64,000 nucleotides of DNA from positions 26,454,001-26,518,000 of the forward strand of contig NC_083384.1 of the NCBI RefSeq assembly GCF_031755915.1, given 5' to 3'. Below are positions 60,201 to 64,000 of this stretch, one piece after another. Made by a program: the position numbers and the translations under genes. The notes beneath the pieces were generated by a model, which saw only the letters and a program-made list of their open reading frames with translations, was not told the origin of the DNA and did no database searches. This DNA is from Ziziphus jujuba. Its lineage: Eukaryota; Streptophyta; Magnoliopsida; Rosales; Rhamnaceae. Every line of letters starts with the position of its first letter. The first letter of the stretch is position 1.

Positions 60201-62371
60201 AAAGTTCTAGCTGAAGGTTTATGTCTAATGCTGGTTGCTTAAATAATACATATTAACTCTTCCTGTATCTGACTGGTCTTTGCAGCACGTATGGGTTCAT
60301 CCTCACCATGCAAGATTTATCTCCAAATATAGGTGTATTATGGTGAGCCAAAAATTTGTTGTTGGTGTAGAGATGTTCGAGTTGTGGTGCTAACTTGTTC
60401 ATCATCTGTGCTTCTTCTGTAGGTACTTCTTTGCAGAAGTTTTTGATTTTTTCAGAAATTTTTTTCTGATTGTCTTCCACTTGAATATTATATTTATGAT
60501 ATTCCCATTGGCTATACGGCTGAACCACCGCCCTTGCTTTCTCGCATTTGTGTACATCACAATCTCTTCAATGCTCAAGTCTTATCCTTCTGTAAGTTCT
60601 TTCCTAACTTGCAGAAATTGTCTTTTTCACCAGGATCAACCATGGTGTGTAACAGATTGTCTTTCTATTATTTGTTTACGCATGACAAAAGATGATGCAA
60701 ATTTCAAGATCTTAGATCTGGTCAAATTTGTAATACTAAAATAACTAGAGAGCCTGATGTAGAAAAGCTGATCTGTTTACTAATTTGATGGACCAACTGT
60801 CAATTTGAAGTTGGTGTAATCTATGTCTAAATTGGATAATTGTCTTAAGTTGGTGTAATCTTTGTCTAAGTTGGATAATTATCTTACATCTTTTACCCTT
60901 CAAGTTTTTTAAAAAGAAATAGTAATAATTAATAAGGAAAATTAAAATTCATGAAATTGAACTTTTCAAGGTGAAACTCCCTTGTAATTGGAACCTGATT
61001 CTCCACGTAGGTGTCTATAATTTTCTTGATATTGCTGCTTGTACTTTGAAATTTCATATATTATGTCACCCTCTAATTTTAGTATATTCCGGTCTTTCTC
61101 TGTCTATTGTCCTAAATGGAGTAACCACATACATAGTGGACATAATTGGCGAGACCAAAACTTCTTTAAATTATGTTTTAGGAGTTGTTCCTCATACATA
61201 GTGGACCTAATTGGCGAGACCAAAACTTCTTTAAATTATGTTTTAGGAGTTGTTTTTTCTTTTCTTGGTGACTAATTTGTTTTCAATTGCTGCTTCTGGT
61301 ACTTGAAGCTTACAAGCTTCCATCTCAATTTCAAAATTTTCTAATCACATATGATAGAACCATCTTATTGATTAGCACTCCTGCCTGTTAATAATTGACT
61401 TGCTTATGAAATTATATGCTCTTTTGATTCTTATATTTTCACGTTTCTGGATTTATGAGTCGTTGGCAATCTGATTGGTTTTCCTTTGTTGGTTTGATTT
61501 TATTTAGGTGGGAGATTCAGCTCTATCATTGGGTTTGTTAGGATTGTTTGTTAATGAACTAGCAGGCAAGTTGGTTGATTCTATTTTGTTACTGTTGCAT
61601 TCTGACATTGGTTGGCATCTTAAACTGTCTATCTTCCATGGCATGCAGAAATGCAGTTCTCCTTCTTCATCTTCTGTGTTTATGTTGGGGTTTCCCTCCT
61701 TAGCCCTGTGATGCACAACCTATGGATATGGAGGGTATGGCACTCTCTGAAGTTGATCTAAACGTTAGAGACATTGTTTTAGATTGTAACCCTTTTAACA
61801 AAATGTGCAGGGAACTGGAAATGCAAATTTCTACTATGCAACCGCCATGGCTTACGCCTGCTTGCAGGTTTGTTACTTTTAGTCAAGAGTTCCATTTTTT
61901 TTTTTTTAATATTAAATTGAGAGTTTTGGATCATTATAATCATAGCTTTTGGAGGGCCATAAAATGTTTGTTTTTTTCTCTTAAAATTTGATTTCAGAAA
62001 GTGTTACCGGAGCTATGCCAGTAACCTTCCCATAAGTCTTCGAATTGACATGGTTAACATGTGTAGATTAATGCGTTGCCTTCCAATCAAGTTATGCTCA
62101 TTGTCAGCTTCAAGTTGACACATTTCAGGAATTATCTACCTGATAGTGCAAACACACTATTCTTGTTATTAATTCTTTGATACAACAGATTACTGATTGT
62201 CAACTGCTAGCATTGTATCAAATCTTTAGAATGCTTTAGCTTGATTCCTTTACTGATGCATGCCATTGCCTACAGATTATTTTGGTGGTTGAGAGTGTAA
62301 GTGCAATGCTCAATCATGATAGGAAGCTAAGAAAGCTCTCTTCTGCAAAGCTTCAGAACGTCAAATCTTGA
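57251..62371 (+). CDS. PIGU: GPI transamidase subunit PIG-U
   Basis: Fourteen exons: 57251-57395, 57499-57546, 57685-57745, 58033-58065, 58247-58371, 58669-58803, 59340-59416, 59544-59809, 60286-60342, 60423-60591, 61508-61565, 61649-61734, 61811-61867, 62276-62371. The frame closes at 1413 nt, 470 residues, the usual PIG-U length. Family landmarks: SMYHGSPLLL near 66-75, SLVFVIADF, LIYLWNPFTI, and FFAEVFDFFRNFFLIVFH near 318-335, the region compared with fatty-acid elongases. The C-terminus reads SLLSPVMHNLWIWRGTGNAN and ends KLRKLSSAKLQNVKS. A multi-pass ER membrane protein; in the transamidase complex it helps present the GPI lipid for attachment to proteins. Intron 11 (61566-61648) has a GC donor; the others are GT-AG. 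Confidence 0.95.
60814..60890. repeat. ~39-bp tandem repeat in PIG-U intron 10
   Basis: GTTGGTGTAATCTATGTCTA and the following TTGGATAATTGTCTTAA recur at once with few changes. Confidence 0.85.
61131..61260. repeat. 65-bp tandem duplication in PIG-U intron 10
   Basis: ACATAGTGGACATAATTGGC at 61131 recurs at 61196, with the next ~45 bases (GAGACCAAAACTTCTTTAAA and onward) identical. A recent duplication in the longest intron of the gene. Confidence 0.93.
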
Positions 62372-64000
62372 GGACTTTGTGCAGCCATACAAGTTTGCTC
62401 TGATTATTTTGGCTACGCTTAATTGTTAAAAGTTCTACAGCTCCAAATACGCAGTTATGTGCTGCCTATGGCATTCTCTGACTAAAACACTCACAGTCGT
62501 TCAAGTTTGAAAGCCATTATACGGTTGTTTGGAAGGTCTACATTCTCTGAAATTCTTTCTCGATCAGCCGTTGGCTCTGCTTTCTCAATCAGCTTTTGGC
62601 AAAACTTTTTTAAGTTAAAATTCAGAGAATCTGTAATGACTAGTTAACTAACTGTGCCTCAGTATTTTTCGTTGCAACTCAGTATACTGGTCTAGAGAGG
62701 GAGTGACAGTGAGAAGAGAGAGAGAACCGAGTAAATATTGTAGTACACTGGATGTCAGATTTATAGCAAAGATGATTGATACAGTTTTCCATTTCCTCTT
62801 CTTGCTTTAATTTTCGATGGTTTTACTTTACTCATGGATTAGTAACTCTAGAACTCGTACCCTTCTGCTAGCAAGAAAAAACCAAGCACAATTTTTCGTC
62901 CGCAAAAGAACAAAAACTTGGTATAATGCAGCAGGGAAATTTACCAAACCCCGCATTGCATTTGGCAGATCCAGATCATCTTCTGGTTTCCAACTTATTT
63001 GTTTATCTTTCTGGTGTCATAAGTATAAGAAACAAATACCTGTGCGTTTGGGATTTATTTTCATTACCATTTCTTGGCATCGTCCAAGGAACAGAGACCA
63101 ACCCATTTTCAACTTTTTGCAATTTTGAGTGTGTGTGTGTGTTTGTTTTTTAATAAACTTTTGCTATTAATTGATTATAGGATTTCCCTTTTTTTTTCTC
63201 CCATCCCATTTCATCATTCTAGACATCTAGGATAGGTGAGGACCAACATGGCTAGGTAGGTATCCATAATTAGTAAGCCGTAGGCAGTCAACTCATTGAC
63301 TTTAGTGGGACACATTGGATCTTATTATAGTACCAGTCAGGTTTATTAATTACTTCCTAACTATAATTTTTATGCAAAATACAAATGCTTTTTGTCGGAA
63401 TATCACTATACAGGTTAAAAAAATAACTAATAATGGAATGAAATTAACGGCTAATAATGGAATGAAATTAACGGCTATGTCACTACTAACCAGCAATTAC
63501 CATTCCTATATATTTTTAGGGAGGGAAAAATTAAAGTTGTACCTAACCAGATCTTCATCCATGATATAGGGGTTCATTTCTTTTGTGATTGGAAAATAGA
63601 TTTTTGAAATGATTTTGTTGAAGAATTTTCAAAATCTTAACTATTAATGGGCAATGGTTTTTCAGTAACATGAAAAAAAAAAATGATGGGTTCCCTTGGA
63701 ATGGAATATTTTTCTTCTTTTTTTTTTTTTGGTTTTTTCCCCAAAAAAAGAGAAAAAAAAAATTCTTTTCTAAAGGGTATTCAACATCAAAACAAAGAAT
63801 CACTTATTTAATACTTTTAAGTCAAGTTTGTGAGTAAAGAATCACTTATTTCTTAATTTATCATAGATCAGAAAAAAATAAATAATAAAAGAAAAGAAGA
63901 AAATAAAAGCATAGAATTCCTTTTGAAGCTGTTTATCGTGGTGTGGTGGGCTGGGTCAAACCGAGCCCAGTGTACTTTCCTCTCAATATGCAAACAGGCT
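62372..64000. other. PIG-U 3' flank, no further gene
   Basis: The first few hundred bases should be the PIG-U 3' UTR. A 24-bp unit (AATAATGGAATGAAATTAACGGCT-type) occurs twice at about 63427-63476. The small frames at 62817-63128 have no domain I recognise. The window ends in unremarkable sequence. Confidence 0.5.

Noticed and set aside
61039..61275. Repeated frame in PIG-U intron 10
   Set aside because: It arises from the 65-bp tandem duplication inside an intron whose flanking exons splice cleanly in frame.

Overview
The window is plant nuclear DNA from a dicot. It is AT-rich, has short GT-AG introns, and carries LTR retrotransposons, a Helitron and long simple repeats. The gene set (a CYP80/CYP76-type P450 cluster, a GRAS gene, a UBX gene, PIG-U) suggests a woody eudicot, possibly Rosales such as Rhamnaceae. 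That placement is inference; nothing here fixes the species.

Layout. 1-4.37 kb: no convincing gene, two local tandem duplications and an LTR-like stretch. 4.37-8.12 kb: a non-autonomous Helitron with a complete TRIM element nested inside it. 8.7-42.7 kb: a decaying P450 array, all on the minus strand. It holds one gene with an intact reading frame (8728-10398); two near-identical copies each broken by a different small deletion (24638-26391 and 40388-42141); a pseudogene that lost its heme cysteine and carries a 4.2-kb insertion (13136-19650); a 5' fragment (35236-35696); and at least three short relics of exon 1. Between the copies lie a CC-NB-ARC resistance-gene relic split by a 7.1-kb Ty1/copia element (27143-34256), and a LINE-type zf-RVT/RNase H remnant (about 36.8-37.7 kb).

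From 43.5 kb on the DNA is conserved housekeeping and developmental sequence: an intact single-exon GRAS gene of the SCL28 type (43501-45528, minus), an 11-exon UBA-like/UIM/UBX gene of the PUX8/PUX9 type (48960-53647, minus), and a 14-exon PIG-U gene, the GPI-transamidase subunit (57251-62371, plus). I rebuilt exon-intron structures by hand. The reading phase closes through every junction, with one GC-AG intron in PIG-U.

How the parts relate. The P450 array shows birth-and-death evolution by segmental duplication: flanking DNA about 3-4 kb long was copied with the genes. The three right-hand genes are functionally unrelated. SCL28 and PIG-U are, from memory, adjacent in Arabidopsis (At1g63100/At1g63110), so this looks like old microsynteny. 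Upstream of SCL28 lie three full matches to the mitosis-specific activator (MSA) element, which fits its known control by MYB3R factors. I saw no tRNA, rRNA or CRISPR array, and no clearly new biological system; the most informative items are the reciprocal breaks in the P450 twins, the retrotransposon-split resistance gene, the Helitron/TRIM nest and the MSA cluster.
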